A stretch of 64,000 nt of DNA, taken from positions 113,183,245-113,247,244 of the forward strand of contig OY757017.1 of assembly GCA_963580285.1 (NCBI GenBank), given 5' to 3'. The notes under the pieces are model-generated. The model had not been told where the DNA came from. It searched no databases and was given only the letters and a program-made list of their open reading frames with translations. Each line of letters begins with the position of its first letter. The first letter of the stretch is position 1. The position numbers and the translations under genes are program-made. The stretch comes from Lucinisca nassula. Taxonomy: Eukaryota; Mollusca; Bivalvia; Lucinida; Lucinidae. Below are positions 20,882 through 33,492 of the stretch, piece by piece.

Positions 20882-21117
20882 CGGGTCTCCGTGGCCTAGT
20901 GGTCAAGAGCGCTGACTCTAGATCATTAGGTCTATCACCGCTGTGGTTCAGGCCTCGCTCGGGTCATATGTGAGACGCCAAGTTCTGCAATGGAAGGTCA
21001 GGTGGTTTTTCTCCGGGTACTCCGGTTTTCGCCCACCTCTGATTAACGATTGGCTCAATATGAGTGAAATAATCTTAAAAGGGCCGTAAAACCAAAACCA
21101 AACCAAACCAAACCAAG
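20882..21117 (+). repeat. tRNA-derived SINE family B, full length
   Basis: A tRNA-like head with A box TGGCCTAGTGG (20892-20902) and B box GGTTCAGGCC (20945-20954). The body includes TTTTTCTCCGGGTACTCCGG and CACCTCTGATTAACGATTGG, and the tail is made of AACCAAACCAAACC words. It would be transcribed by RNA polymerase III. Confidence 0.82.
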
Positions 21118-21136
21118 CCCTACTTTCACTGAAAAA

Positions 21137-21432
21137 TTTTGCCCCCCGCCCATCGGGGCTTGAAGAAATAGATGGGCTGTATGCTTCCACCCAGAGCTGA
21201 AATCGACCGCACATGCGTACTGGTAAACCGCATAGAGGATCTAAGCCTGCCCAGGTAAAGCGGTGCGAGTCGGTCCACCCATGCTTATAAACCCTATTGG
21301 TTTCATTGGGCGACAGGGCATGAGCTGTCATTTCATCTTAATGTCGGGTAAAAGTCCCACAAAATTGAAGCAATGTCACCAAAATGACCTTTACAGTGTT
21401 GACGGGGACGTAAAACCTTAAATCAAACAAAC
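21137..21432 (+). repeat. SINE-like family S, full length
   Basis: Head CCCCCCGCCCATCGGGGCTT, the GTACTGGTAAACCGCATAGA centre and an AAATCAAACAAACAAA tail. It directly follows the tail of the family B SINE. Confidence 0.75.
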
Positions 21433-21476
21433 AAAATCACTGAAAAATAATTTTAAAAAATTAGGGCCCAGTTTCT

Positions 21477-22873
21477 AGCTCACCTGTCACGTAGTGACAA
21501 GGTGAGCTTTTGGGATCACTTTTTGTCCGTCGTGCGTCTGTCCGTAAACTTTTCTTGTGAACACACTAGAGGTCACTTTTGGGCCAATCATCATCAAACT
21601 TGGTCAGAATGATCATCATGACAATATCTCGGTCAAGTTCGAATATGGGTCATGAGTAGGTCAGTAGGTCAAATCAAAGAAAAACCTTGTGAACACTCTA
21701 GAGGCCAAAGTTTTGGTCCGATCGTCATCAAACTTGCTCAGAATGATCATCTTGACAATATCTGGGTCAAGTTTGAATATGGGTCATGTCGGGTCAAAAA
21801 GTAGGCCAGCAGGACAAATCATAGAAAAACGTTTTGAACACTCTAAGAGGCCACAGTTTTAGTCAAATCACCATTAAACTTGCTCAGAATGATCATCTGG
21901 ACAATATCTCAGTTAAGTTCGAATATGGGTCATGTCAAATCAAAAAATGGATCGGTAGGTTAATTTGTCATAACTTTTGAACCGTTTGAGATAGAGCCTT
22001 CATATTTGGCATATAGGTTCCTTGTGACAAGGGCTTCCCACTCATATAAGATTCAACCTGTGACCTTGACCTGTGACCTACTTTATCATAACTTTTGAAC
22101 CATATGAGATAGAGCCTTCATATTTGGCATGTATGTTCCTTGTGACATGGTTTTCTCAACCATTGAAAACTTTTGACCCATGACCTTGACCTTTGACCTA
22201 CTTTGTCATAACTTTTGAAGCATTTGAGATGCAGTCTTCATATTTGGCATGTAGGTTCCTTGCAACAAGGGCTTTCTATTCATACATAAAATGATCTTTG
22301 ACCTTTTTCCTTGACATTTGACCTATTTTATTTTAACTTTTGAACCATGTTGTGTAGATGACCCTCTAGGGAAATAGCATAAAAGATTAACAAATGGTCA
22401 CAAGAGCTAAAAATAGAAAAACATTGTTAATTTGCTTCAAATGCGAACTCCTTCTAAACTCTTGGGCCAATTGGATTTAAAACTTCACCGGAATATTGCC
22501 TAGATGACTCCCTACCAAAATAGTTAAAACTCATTCCACTCAAATGAACAAGATGGCTGCCAGAGCTAAAAATAAAAAAAAGTCTTCAAACGACAATTCC
22601 TTCTGTAACCTTGGGCCAATTTCATTCAAACTTCTAAGTTATGTTGCTTAGATGACCCTCTACCAAAAAGGCTAAAACGATCCCGCTTCGATGAACAAAA
22701 TGGCCACCGGAGCTGAAAATAGAAAAATATTGTAAATTTGATCAAACGTGAACTCCTCCTAAACCCTAAGGCCAATTTGATTCAAACTTCACAGGAATGG
22801 CCACTAGAGCTAAAAATAGAAAGTACTCGAGACAGTGACAAACAGGTGAGCGAACCAGGGCCCACAAAGCTTG
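21477..22873 (+). mobile_element. HINE/pearl-like element 3, three different arrays
   Basis: The 5' AGCTCACCT plus hairpin GTCAC-GTA-GTGAC and AGGTGAGCTTTTG is followed by TTTTTGTCCGTCGTGC. Three arrays follow: ~134-146 bp units with CTCAGAATGATCATC (21540-21960), ~118-124 bp units with GAGCCTTCATATTTGGCAT (21960-22340), then ~150-bp units like element 1 (22380-22820). The 3' module is AACAGGTGAGCGAACCAGGG, then CCCACAAAGCTTG. Confidence 0.72.
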
Positions 22874-23078
22874 TTAGTGGTCAAAATGTTAACTGTTCTA
22901 GTAAATACAGTATGTAATAGTGGTAGTTTTGCTGAAAAAAAAAGGTGAGCAGCTTTTGCAAATGCAAAAGCTGCTTATATTTTCTGCAGAAATAATAGTA
23001 TATTTGCCATATTAAATGATCAAAGTTCTAACGACATGTTAACTACCAACATTGTTTGTTTTGAACAACTGACCCTAG
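22873..23078. repeat. Hairpin MITE D
   Basis: The core AGCAGCTTTTGCAAATGCAA is followed by its inverse. Flanks TTAGTGGTCAAAATGTTAAC and ATGTTAACTACCAACATTG. It abuts the end of HINE-like element 3. Confidence 0.7.
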
Positions 23079-23099
23079 ATTGTCATCCTGCAGTGCTCC

Positions 23100-23320
23100 A
23101 AGAGCTAAGAAAGCTCATCTCGCGATTCTTACTACCGCAAAAATCCTAAAAATTTGAACACCTTGAGGACTTGGTATAATTCTCCTAAAATATTAACAAT
23201 TTGTTTCACAATCCAAAGGTGCAGACAGAATGGCAAACAGTTTAGACCCTGATCAGACTGCACTGATTACTGAAGCCTATTAATCTCAATACTTTGGATC
23301 ATTACAGTAGACTATACATT
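23100..23320. repeat. Hairpin unit G, degraded
   Basis: AAATCCTAAAAATTTGAACAC and CAATACTTTGGATCATTACAG are weak inverted ends, with half of the recurrent CTGATCAGACTGC hairpin between them. Relatives are at 330-545 and 9640-9750. Confidence 0.45.
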
Positions 23321-23334
23321 CACCCAGCAACCCT

Positions 23335-23440
23335 ATTCATCAGGGCTTGCAGAAATAGATTGGGCTGCAAGGTGCTTCCACGCAGAGCTAAAACCGACCG
23401 CATATAAGAACTGTTAAACCGGGCAGACGAGAGGTACCTA
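23335..23440 (+). repeat. SINE-like family S, 5' fragment
   Basis: CATCAGGGCTTGCAGAAATAG and GGTGCTTCCACGCAGAGC match the head of the family. The copy stops shortly after. Confidence 0.6.
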
Positions 23441-23483
23441 ATGGGGTTACGATTCTGCCCAATTCAACATAATGGGGTTTATT

Positions 23484-25983
23484 AGCTCACCAGAGCCGAA
23501 GGCTCCGGGGGAGCTTATAGGATAGGCAGTTGTCCGTCGGCGTCTGCGTCGTCGTGTGATGTCAACACTTTTAAACGACATCTCCTCTGAAGCCGCTAGG
23601 CCCATTGGGCCCAAATTTCACCTGTAGCATCCTTGGGTTGGGGGATTGAAAGTTTGTGTTTTTTATGAAATTCGGCTTATTAGTTTGGTTGCTATGGCAA
23701 CTTAGAGTTTCCATAGACTTATAATGGGGAAAATTGAAAAATGGCATTTACTGCTAAGCCGCTGCAGATATTTTGACAAAACTTTCATAGAAATATTCCT
23801 TAGGCAATCTACTATCTGCCATATGATTTTAGGCCTACTGCTCATTTGTATTGGTTGCCATGGAAACCAAAATGAAAAAATAGAAAAAAAAGTACTTAAA
23901 AAATCATCTCCTCAGAAACCGTATGCTCTATGAGGCTGAGAGTTTATGGAAATATTCACCATATTTGCCTTTACAGGTTTTGTGTTTTTTATGAAATTCT
24001 TTCAAAGTTGTTCAAATAGTTTCGGTCCGTTGCACATCAAGGTCACAGGAGCCAAAAACATTTTTTTAATGAAACCTCCTCTGAAACTGCAAGGCCCAGG
24101 TCTTTGATAGTTGGTTTGTCGCTTCATCTAGTGGGCCTCTACCAAGATTGTTCAAATTATAGCCCTGGAGCAAAAAGACCCCGCTCCGGGGCCTTTTGGT
24201 TTTAAATAGACTTACATAGGGAAAAGCTTTAAAAATCTTCTTGTCTGAAACCAGAAGGCGCAGGTATTTGATATTTGGTATGAAGCTTTATCTTGTGGAC
24301 CTTTATCAAGAGTTTTCAAATTATAGCCACCGCCTTTGGGGCCCTTTGGTTTTACATAGACTTATATAGGGAAAAACCTTAAAAAATCTTCTTGTCTGAA
24401 ACCAGAAGGTTCAGGTGTTTGATATATGGTATGTGGACCTCTATCAAGATTGTTCAAATCATAGCCCTGGGGACAAAAATGCCCCGCCCTGCGGCCCTTT
24501 GGTTTTACATTGACTTATATAGGAAAAATCTTAACATTTTCCCCTCTGAAACCGCAAGGCCCAGGTCTTTGATATTTGGTGTGTAGCTTCATCTAGTGGA
24601 CATCTACAAAGACTGTTCAAATTATAGCCCTGGGGCCAAAATGCCCCCGCCCCGGGGCCATTTGATTTTACATAGACTCACATAGGGAAAATGTTAAAAA
24701 TCGTATTGTGTGTGACCAGAAGGCTCAGGTGTTTGGATATTTAGTATGAAGCTTCGCCTTGTGGACCTCTATCAAGAATGTTCAAATTATAGCCATGGGG
24801 CCAAAAACAATGCCCTCACCCCGAGCCCCTTTAGTTTTACATTGACTTATACATGTCTAGGAAAAATCGCAAAAAATCTTCTCATCTGAAACCACAAAGC
24901 CCATGTCTTTGATATTTGGTGTATAGCTTTATCTAGTGACTCGGGGGCCCATTTCGATTTTACGTTGACTTATATAGGAAAAATCTTTAAAAAATCTTCT
25001 TCTCTAAAATCGCAAGGCCCAGGTCTTTGATATTTAATGTGAAGCTTCATCTAGTGGACCTCTATCAAGATTGTTCAAATTATAGCTCTGGGGCCAAAAA
25101 TGCCCCTTCCCTGGGGCCCTTTGGTTTTACATAGACTTACACAGGGAAAACCTTTAAAAATCTTCCTGTCTGAGACCAGAAGGCTCAGGTGTTTGATATT
25201 TGGTATGAAGCTTCATCTTGTGGACCTCTACCAAGATTGTTCACATTATAGCCATGGGACCAAAAATACCCCTGCCCTGGGGCCCTTTGGTTTTACATTG
25301 ACTTTTATAGGGAAAACCTTTAAAATCTTCTTGTCTGAAACCAGAAGGCTCAGTTCCTTGATATTTGGTATTAAGCTTTGTCTAGAGAACCTCGACCAAG
25401 GTTGTTCAAATTATAGCCCTGGGGCAAAAAATGGCACCGCCCCTGGGTGCACTGGTTTTACATAGGCTAATACAGGGAAAACCTTTAAAAATCTTCTTGT
25501 CTGAAAACAGAAAGCTCATGTCTTTGATATTTGGTATGAAGCTTTGTGTAGTAGACCTCTACCAAGATTGCTCAAATTATAGCCCTGAGGCCAAAAATGG
25601 GTGCACCCCGGTGCCCACTGGTTTTACATAGACTTGTATAGGGAAAACCTTTGAAAATGTTCTTAACTGAAACCAGAAGGCCAAGGCCTTTGATATTTGG
25701 TATGAAGCTTCATCTAGTGGACCTCTACCAAAATTGTTCAAATTATAGCCCTGGGGCAAAACATGGGCCTATCACGGGCCTATCACGGGGCCCACTTGTT
25801 TTACATAGGCTTATATTTGGAAACCTTTGAAAATCATCTAGTCTGAAACCAGAAGGCCAAGATCTTTGATATTTGGTATGAAGCTTCGTCTTGTGGATTT
25901 CTGCCAAGATTGTTCAAATTATAGCCCTGGGGCCGAAAATGGCCCTGTCCTGGACTCAACAGGTTTTATGTATAGACTAATAT
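23484..25983 (+). mobile_element. HINE/pearl-like element 4, 5' part
   Basis: The 5' AGCTCACCA plus hairpin GAGCC-GAA-GGCTC is followed by GGCAGTTGTCCGTCGGCG and ~500 bp also found at 28299. From about 24110 there are 165-166-bp units (GATTGTTCAAATTATAGCCC, CTTCTTGTCTGAAACCAGAA). The array stops in mid-unit at 25983; the rest of a unit and a 3' end lie at 44453-44620. Confidence 0.72.
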
Positions 25984-26498
25984 AATAGGCCAGTCAAAAT
26001 AGCATTGAACCTCAAACAAATTCCTTCAGAAGGGTTTTCACTATTTTCAGAATCAGTGAGGTGTCCTGACTTACAGGAAAAAAATCCCCCAAAATATTCC
26101 CTGGCAAAATTGATTTTTTTGGGGAAAATGTTCGAAATTTAAATAAAAATCGCCAAAAAACAGGAATTGAATTATAAAAATTTCATTACATTATATCAAA
26201 TTTATTTAAATAGCCAAAAATAAGCTAACTGTGGTCAAATAGTGATAAAAGAAGGTTTAGCTTGATATGTGAACAGAAAGCTGTCTTTTTTGGGGTAAAA
26301 ACTTGGAAATACATGTATTGACAAAAAACGCATGAAAATGGGAATAAATTTTTAAAAAGTTACTGGTGTGGATTCTTTTGGTGTAAAAAGTTATATATGT
26401 GTATAAGTTAACTTCAGGAAAAAAAAAATATAATTTTTATATGTTTAAAAAGTTCCATTTTTCAGGGTATGAAAATGCACATGTTTACATAAAACAAG

Positions 26499-29400
26499 AG
26501 GGCCCAATGGCCCTATATCGCTCACCTGTTTGGACCCCAGGTGCATGATTGGCAGGAATTATGTAGGTGACCACTTGCCGTCGCTACATGCCAAATATCT
26601 AAGCTCTGGGCCCTGTGGTTTCAAAGAAGAAGATTTTTTAATCTTTTTTCCATTATGAGTCTATGGTAGCTAAGGGGCCCCGGGGCGTGGCCCATTTGGA
26701 CCCCACGGGCATAATTGGCAGGATTTATGTAGGTGACCACTTGCCATTGCTACATGCTAAATATCTAAGCTCTGGGCCCTGTGGTTTCAGAGAAGAAGAT
26801 TTTTGAAGCTTTTTTTTTTTCCATTATTAGTCTATAGGAGCTAAGGGGCCCCGGGGCGTGGCCCTTTTGGACCCCAGGGGCATGATTGGCAGGAATTATA
26901 TAGGTGACCACTTCCCGTTGCTACGTACTATACATCTAAGCTCTGGGCGCTGTGATTTCAGAGAAGAAATTTTTTTAGCTTTTTTCCATAGGAGCTGAAG
27001 GGCCCTGGGGCGTGGCCCGTTTGGAACCCAGGGGCATGATTGGCAGGAATTATGTAGGTGACCATTTGCCGTTGCTACATGCTAATTATCTAAGCTCTGG
27101 GCTCTGTGGTTTCAGAGAAGAAGATTTTTTTAATCTTTTTTCCATTATGAGTCTATAGGAGCTAAAGGGCCCCGGGGCGTGGCCCGTTTTGACCCCAAGG
27201 GCATGATTGGCAGGAATTATGTAGGTGACCACTTGCCGTTGCTACATGCTAAATATCTAAGCTCTGGGCCCTGTGGTTTCCGAGAAGAAGATTTTTGAAG
27301 CTTTTTGTTCCATTATGAGTCTAGGGGAGCGAAGGGGCCCCGGGGTGTCGCCCATTTAGAACCCAGGGGCATAATTGGCAGCAATTATGTAGGTGACCAC
27401 TGGCCGTTGCTACATTCTAAATATCTAAGGTCTGGGCCCTGTGGTTTCAGAGAAGAAGATTTTTTAAGCTTTTTTTCCATTATGAGTCTTTGGGAGCAAA
27501 GGGGCCCCGGCATATGGCCCATTTGGAACCCAGGTGCATGATTGGCAGGAATTATGTAGGTGACCAATTGCCGTTGCTACATGCTAAATATCTAAGCTCT
27601 GGGCCCTGTGTATCAGAGAAGAAGATTTTTGAAGCTTTTTCCATTACGAGTCTATGGGAGCTAAGGGGCCCCGACGCATGGCCCATTTGGACCCCAGGGG
27701 CATGATTGGCAGGAATTATGTAGGTGACCACTTGCCGTTGCTACATGCTAAATATCTAAACTCTGGGCCCTGTGGTTTCAGAGAAGAAGATTTTTGAAGC
27801 TTTTTTTTCCCATTATGAGTCTATGGTAGCTAAGGGGCCCCGGGGCATGGCCCATTTGGACCTTAGGGGCATGATTGGCAGGATTTATGTAGGTGACCAC
27901 TTGCCGTTGCTACATGCCAAATACCTCAGCTCTGGGCCCTGTGGTTTCAGAGAAGAAGATTTTTTAAGCTTTTTTCCATTATGTGTCTGTAGGAGCTAAA
28001 GGGCCCCGGGGCGTTGCCCGTTTGGACCCAAGGGGCATGATTGGCAGGAATTATGTAGGTGACCACTTGTCGTTGCTACATGCTAAATATCTAAGCTCTG
28101 GGCTCTGTGGTTTCCGAGAAGAAGATTTTTGAAGCTTTTTGTTCCATTATGAGTCTATGGGAGCGAAGGGGCCCCGGGGCGTCGCCCGTTTGGAACCCAG
28201 GGGCATGATTGGCAGGAATTATGTAGGTGACCACTGTCCGTTGCTACATTCTAAATATCTAAGGTCTGGGCCCTGTGGTTTCAGAGAAGAAGATTTTTAG
28301 CTCACCAGAGCCGAAGGCTCCGGGGGAGCTTATAGGATAGGCAGTTGTCCGGCGTCGTCGTCGTCGTCGTTGTCGTTGTCGTCGTCGTCGTCGTCGTCTG
28401 ACGTCAACACTTTCAAACATCTTCTTCTCTGAAGCCACTGGACCGATTCAGCCCAAATTTTATCTGTAGCATCCTTGGGCTGGGGGATTGAAAGTTTGTG
28501 TTTTTTATGAAAATTGGCCCATTAGTTTGGTTGCTATAGCAACTTAGAGCTCCCATAGATTTATAATGGGGAAAATTGAAAAATGGCATTTATTGCCAAG
28601 CCACTGCAGATATTTTGACAAAACTTTCATAGAAATATTCCTTAGGCAATCTACTATCTGCCATATGATTTTAGGCCTACTGCTCATTTGTATTGGTTGC
28701 CATGGAAACCAAAATGAAAAAATAGAAAAAACAATACTTAAAAAATCATCTCCTCAGAAACCGTATGCTCTATGAGGCTGAAAGTTTATGGAAATATTCA
28801 CCATATTTGCCTTTACAGGTTTTGTGTTTTTTTTATGAAATTCGGCTCTTTAGTTTGGTTGCTATGGCAACTTAGATCTTCCATAGACTTATAATGGGGA
28901 AAATTGAAAAATGGCATTAACTACAAAGCCTTTGCAGATATTTTGACAAAACTTTCATAGAAATGTTCCTTTAGTAAACTTCTCTCAGCCATATGCTGTT
29001 ATGTCAACCTGGGGGTCCAGTAGGTTGTGCCGGGGCCATGCCCCGCCCCCAGTAATTCATAAAATAACTTATATCTCAGAAACCTTACAGATCCCCACCC
29101 CTAAACCATATATATTCTTGTTCCTATTGATAAGACGCATTCAGTGACACCAACCTGGAGGTCCTCCGGGATGTGCCGAGGCCATGCCCCACCCCCTCCA
29201 CTTCATAAAAGGCCCAATATCTCGGAAACCATTCAGATCCCCACCCCTGAACCCTATATACTCTTGTTCCTTATGATAAGAAGCATTCAGTGACATCAAA
29301 CTGGGGGTCCCCCGGGATGCGCCGGGGCCATGTCCCGCCCCTCCATTTCATAAAAGGCCCAATATCTCGGAAACCTTACAGATCCCCACCCCTAAACCAT

Positions 29401-32400
29401 ATATATTCTTGCTCCTTATGATAAGACGCATTCATTGACCCCAAATTGGGGGTCTTCCGGGGTGCGCCGGAGCCATGCCCCACCCCTTCACTTCACAAAA
29501 GGCCATATATCTCAGAAACTGTTCAGATCCCCACCCCTAAACCATATATGTTCTTGTTCATTATGATGAGACACATTCAGTGACACCAACCTGGGGGTCC
29601 CCAGGGATGTGCTGGGGCCATGCCCCATCCCCTCCATTTCATAATATCACAATATCTCGGAAACCTTACAGATCCCCACCCCTAAACCATATATATTCTT
29701 GTACCTTATGATAGGACACTTTCATTGACACCAACCTGGGGGTCTCCCTGGGCCTTGCCCCACCCCTGCACTTCACAAAAGGCCTTATATCTCAGAAACT
29801 GTTCAGAGCCCCACCCCTAAACCATATATATTCATCTTCCTTATGATAAGGCACATTCATTGACACCAGCTTGTGAGTCCCCGGGGCATGCCCGGGCCTT
29901 GCTCCACCGCTTGACTTCATTAAAAGCCACATATCTCAGAAATAGTTCAGATCCCCACCCCTAAACCATATATATTCTTGTTCCTTATGATAAGACTCAT
30001 TCAGTCACACCAACTTGGGGGTCTCTTTGTGCTGAGGCAATGTGCCCCGCCCTTCCACTTCATAAAAGGCCATATATTTCAGAAACCATTAAATCCCCAC
30101 CCCATATTCATATATGTTCTTGTTCCTTATTATTAGCACACCTACTGTAGATGTGTCCGCAGGGGCCAGTCCTCTCCTTTCCACTTCATGAAAGGATATC
30201 TTGGAAACCGTTCAGATTCCCACCCCTAAACCATATATATACTTGGTCCTTATGATGAGACACATTTAGGGATAACAATCTTGGGCTTTCCTGGGAACGA
30301 CAGGGCATGCTCCAACCCCTCCACTTATATCTCCAGCCATGCAGATCCCCACTGCTAAACCATATATATTCTTGTTCTTTGTGATAAGACACATTTAGTG
30401 ATACCAACCAGGGCTCCATTGGGTCCATGCCCCACCCCCTCTACTTCATAAAAGGCCTAATGTTTTATATACTGAGTCCACATGGATGCTCATTTGGATA
30501 TGGGGGTTCATTTGGCAGATTAAAATGATATCATGTTAAAATACATGGCTGCAATTTGGCAGTGCCCACCTGAGCTCTGGTGAGCATAGTGGCCCATGGG
30601 CCTCTTGTTTAAGCTTTTTTTCCATTATGAGTCTATGGGAGCTAAGAGGCCCCGGGGTGTGGCCAATTTGGACCCCAGGGGCATGATTGGCAGGAATTAT
30701 GTAGGTAACCACTTGCCGTTGCTACATGCCAAATATCTCAGCTCTGGGCTCTGTGGTTTCAGAGAAGATGTTTGAAGCTTTTTTTCCATTATGAGTCTAT
30801 AGGAGCTAAAAGGCCCCGGGACTGTGGCCCTTTTTGACCCCAGGGGGCATGATTGGCAGGAATTATGTAGGTGACCACTTGCCGTTGCTACATGCTAAAT
30901 ATCTAAGCTCTGGGCCCTGTGGTTTCCGAGAAGAAGATTTTCGAAGCTTTTTGTTCCATTATGAGTCTATGGGAGCGAAGGGGCCCCGGGGCGTCGCCCA
31001 TTTGGAACCCAGGGGCATGATTGGTAGGAATTATGTAGGTGACCACTGGCCGTTACTACATTCTAAATATCTAAGGTCTGGGCCCTGTGGTTTCAGAGAA
31101 GAAGATTTTTTAAGCTTTTTTTCCATTATGAGTCTTTGGGAGCAAAGGGGCCCCGGCACATGGCCCATTCGGAACCCAGGGGCATGATTGGCAGGAATTA
31201 TGTAGGTGACCAATTGCCGTTGCTACATGCTAAATATCTAAGCTCTGGGCCCTGTGTTTCAGAGAAGAAGATTTTTGAAGCTTTTTTCCATTACAAGTCT
31301 ATGGGAGCTAAGGGGCCCCGACGCATGGCCCATTTGGACCCCAGGGGCATGATTGGCAGGAATTATGTAGGTGACCACTGGCCGTTGCTACATTCTAAAT
31401 ATCTAAGGTCTGGGCCCTGTGGTTTCAGAGAAGAAGATTTTTTAAGCTTTTTTTCCATTATGAGTCTATGGGAGCTAAGAGGCCCCGGGGTGTGGCCAAT
31501 TTGGACCCCAGGATCATGATTGGCAGGAATTATGTAGGTAACCACTTGCCGTTGCTACATGCCAAATATCTCAGCTCTGGGCTCTGTGGTTTCAGAGAAG
31601 AAGATGTTTGAAGCTTTTTTCCATTATGAGTCTATAGGAGCTAAAAGGCCCCGGGGCGTGGCCCGTTTTGACCCCAGGGGCATGATTGGCAGGAATTATG
31701 TAGGTGACCACTGACCGTTGCTACATGCTTAATATCTAAGCTCTGGGCCCTGTGGTGTCCGAGAAGAAGATTTTCGAAGCTTCTTGTTCCATTATGAGTC
31801 TATGGGAGCGAAGGGGCCCCGGGGCGTCGCCCATTTGGAACCCAGGGGCATGATTGGCAGGAATTATGTAGGTGACCACTGGCCGTTACTACATTCTAAA
31901 TATCTAAGGTCTGGGCCCTGTGGTTTCAGAGAAGAAGATTTTTTAAGCTTTTTTTCACTTATGAGTCTATGGGAGCTAAGGGGCCCCGGGGTGTGGCCAA
32001 TTTTGACCCCAGGGGCATGATTGGCAGGAATTATGTAGGTAACCACTTGCCGTTGCTACATGCCAAATATCTCAGCTCTGGGCCCTGTGGTTTCAGAGAA
32101 GAAGATTTTTGAAGCTTTTTTCCATTATGAGTCTAAAGGAGATAAAGGGCCCCGGGGCGTGGCCCGTTTTGACCCCAGGGGCATGATTGGCAGGAATTAT
32201 ATAGGTGACCACTTGCTGTTGCTACATGCTAAATATCTAAGCTCTGGGCCCTGTGGTTTCTGAGAAGAAGATTTTTGAAGCTTTTTGTTCCATTATGAGT
32301 CTATGGGAACGAAGGGGCCCTGGGGTGTGGCCAATTCGGACCCCAGGGGCATGATTGGCAGGAATTATGTAGGTGACCACTGGCCGTTAATACATGCTTA

Positions 32401-32673
32401 ATATCTTAGCTCTGGGCCCTGTGGTTTCAGAGAAGAAGATATTTTAATTTTTTCCCATTGATAGTCTATGGGAGCTATATGTTGCCATGGCACCAGAATT
32501 CCAATCTGATCAGCCCAAAAACCTTATTGGCCATGGGGTATTAGAGATATACTTATTTGAAATTGTTTACGGACGGACGCACACACGCACGGACGCATGG
32601 ACACACGCACGACGGACGACGGGCAAAAAGTGATCACAAAAGCTCACTTTGTCACTACGTGACAGGTGAGCTA
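26499..32673 (-). mobile_element. HINE/pearl-like element 5 with 167-bp array
   Basis: Written on the + strand it starts CAAGAGGGCCCAATGGCCC (hairpin GGGCC-CAAT-GGCCC), then CGCTCACCTG. It ends with GTCACTACGTGACAGGTGAG, then CT. So it lies on the minus strand with its hairpin-CTCTTG end at the left. The body has about 22 units of ~167 bp (GCATGATTGGCAGGAATTAT, AGAGAAGAAGATTTTT). Element 6 interrupts it at 28299-30611. Confidence 0.75.
28299..30611 (+). mobile_element. HINE/pearl-like element 6, nested in element 5
   Basis: The 5' end AGCTCACCA plus hairpin GAGCC-GAA-GGCTC is the same as element 4. Its ~145-bp array (CAGATCCCCACCCCTAAACC at 29088, 29234, 29379, 29524, 29669 and onward) differs. 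The 3' module is GAGCTCTGGTGAGCATAG, hairpin GGCCCATGGGCC, TCTTG. Flanks GAAGATTTTT and TTTAAGCTTTTTTTCC re-form one 167-bp unit of element 5 when it is removed. A GTC-rich simple repeat lies at about 28345-28400. Confidence 0.8.
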
Positions 32674-32888
32674 AAAACACCCAAAATCTAGTATTTTCCG
32701 GTCAAGTAGAAATTACATTATAAAAATAAATTGTATGATGTCAAACTAATTTATATAGCCAGATGTACACTGACTATATCAAGTAGCTCTCAAAAATCCT
32801 TCAGCTTCGTGCCTGGACAGCAATTTGACCTGTTAAAGGCAGAAAATGTGAAATTTTGAAGAAAAAAAAAACGTGGAAAATAGGAATA
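32674..32888 (+). repeat. Continuation of the left inverted end of the 18.5-kb segment
   Basis: ATGATGTCAAACTAATTTAT, ATAGCCAGATGTACACTGAC and GAAATTTTGAAGAAAAA match, in order, the inverse of about 43860-44060. The element 5 insertion separates it from 26498. Confidence 0.65.
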
Positions 32889-33025
32889 TGTTTTGTTTTT
32901 GGTTTGGTCGCCATGAGGCGGGCAAACCGGGTCTAATGACCAGATTGTAACTGTTCCATGGAGGGGCACGTGACGCGATCAACCAATCAGCTTTAACATT
33001 AAACATCAACTCAAACAAACAAATA
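32889..33025 (-). repeat. SINE-like fragment with AAACAAACAAAT end
   Basis: TTTGGTCGCCATGAGGCGGG and AACATCAACTCAAACAAACA resemble a short retroposon with the same kind of tail as family S. The head is not recognised. Confidence 0.4.
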
Positions 33026-33446
33026 ACGATGATGCAATACTATACTGCAGAAACAGGCCGAAAAGCAAGCGTTTAAACTCCAACAATAAATATCTTAAGG
33101 GAAATGGATACACCTGGCCGGTGTGGCAATTAGTCTACCATTTTTACCGTATTTCGAAACACACCTATACAAATACATTGTCATTTTTTGGCCAAAGAAA
33201 CAGAAATTTTAAAAAGAAAAATTGGAATATTTGCCTTTTTTGCTCAAAACATAGATTGCGGGGAGTCGACAGAAACGCCTCAACGAGGCGATTCTATCGA
33301 GTACCCACAATCTAGTGTCTCAGAGCATGAATATGGAAATTAATGTATACCCCTGCAAACCCGAGCTTTACTATATAAAAGTGTAGATTATATTTTCTTG
33401 TCCTTTGGGATCATTGATTCCATTGTGGAATTTTGAAAATATCTGA

Positions 33447-33492
33447 GGGTCACTGATGAGGCCCAATTGACTGAAACTAGCTAGTCTGGTCC
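33447..33492 (+). ncRNA. Hammerhead ribozyme, type I, unit 1
   Basis: Stem I GGGTCA (33447-33452) pairs with TGGTCC (33487-33492) using G-U pairs. The core CTGATGA (33453-33459) and GAAA (33473-33476) are intact. Stem III CTAGCTAG (33477-33484) has no loop, and the site is GTC with predicted cleavage after 33486. Stem II (GGCC, CAATT, GACT) has one mismatch and a wobble, so activity may be reduced. Confidence 0.82.

Noticed and set aside
23724..28775. Two nearly identical 69-residue ORFs (start MGKIEKWHLL) at 23724 and 28566
   Set aside because: Part of the shared 5' region of HINE-like elements 4 and 6, cut by element ends. Identity is explained by the DNA repeat.
26499..32263. Recurring ORFs with MGAKGPRGMAHLEPRG-like peptide, looking like a repeat protein
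   Set aside because: They are translations of the 167-bp minisatellite. 167 is not a multiple of 3, the frame is lost every unit or two, and there is no splice context.
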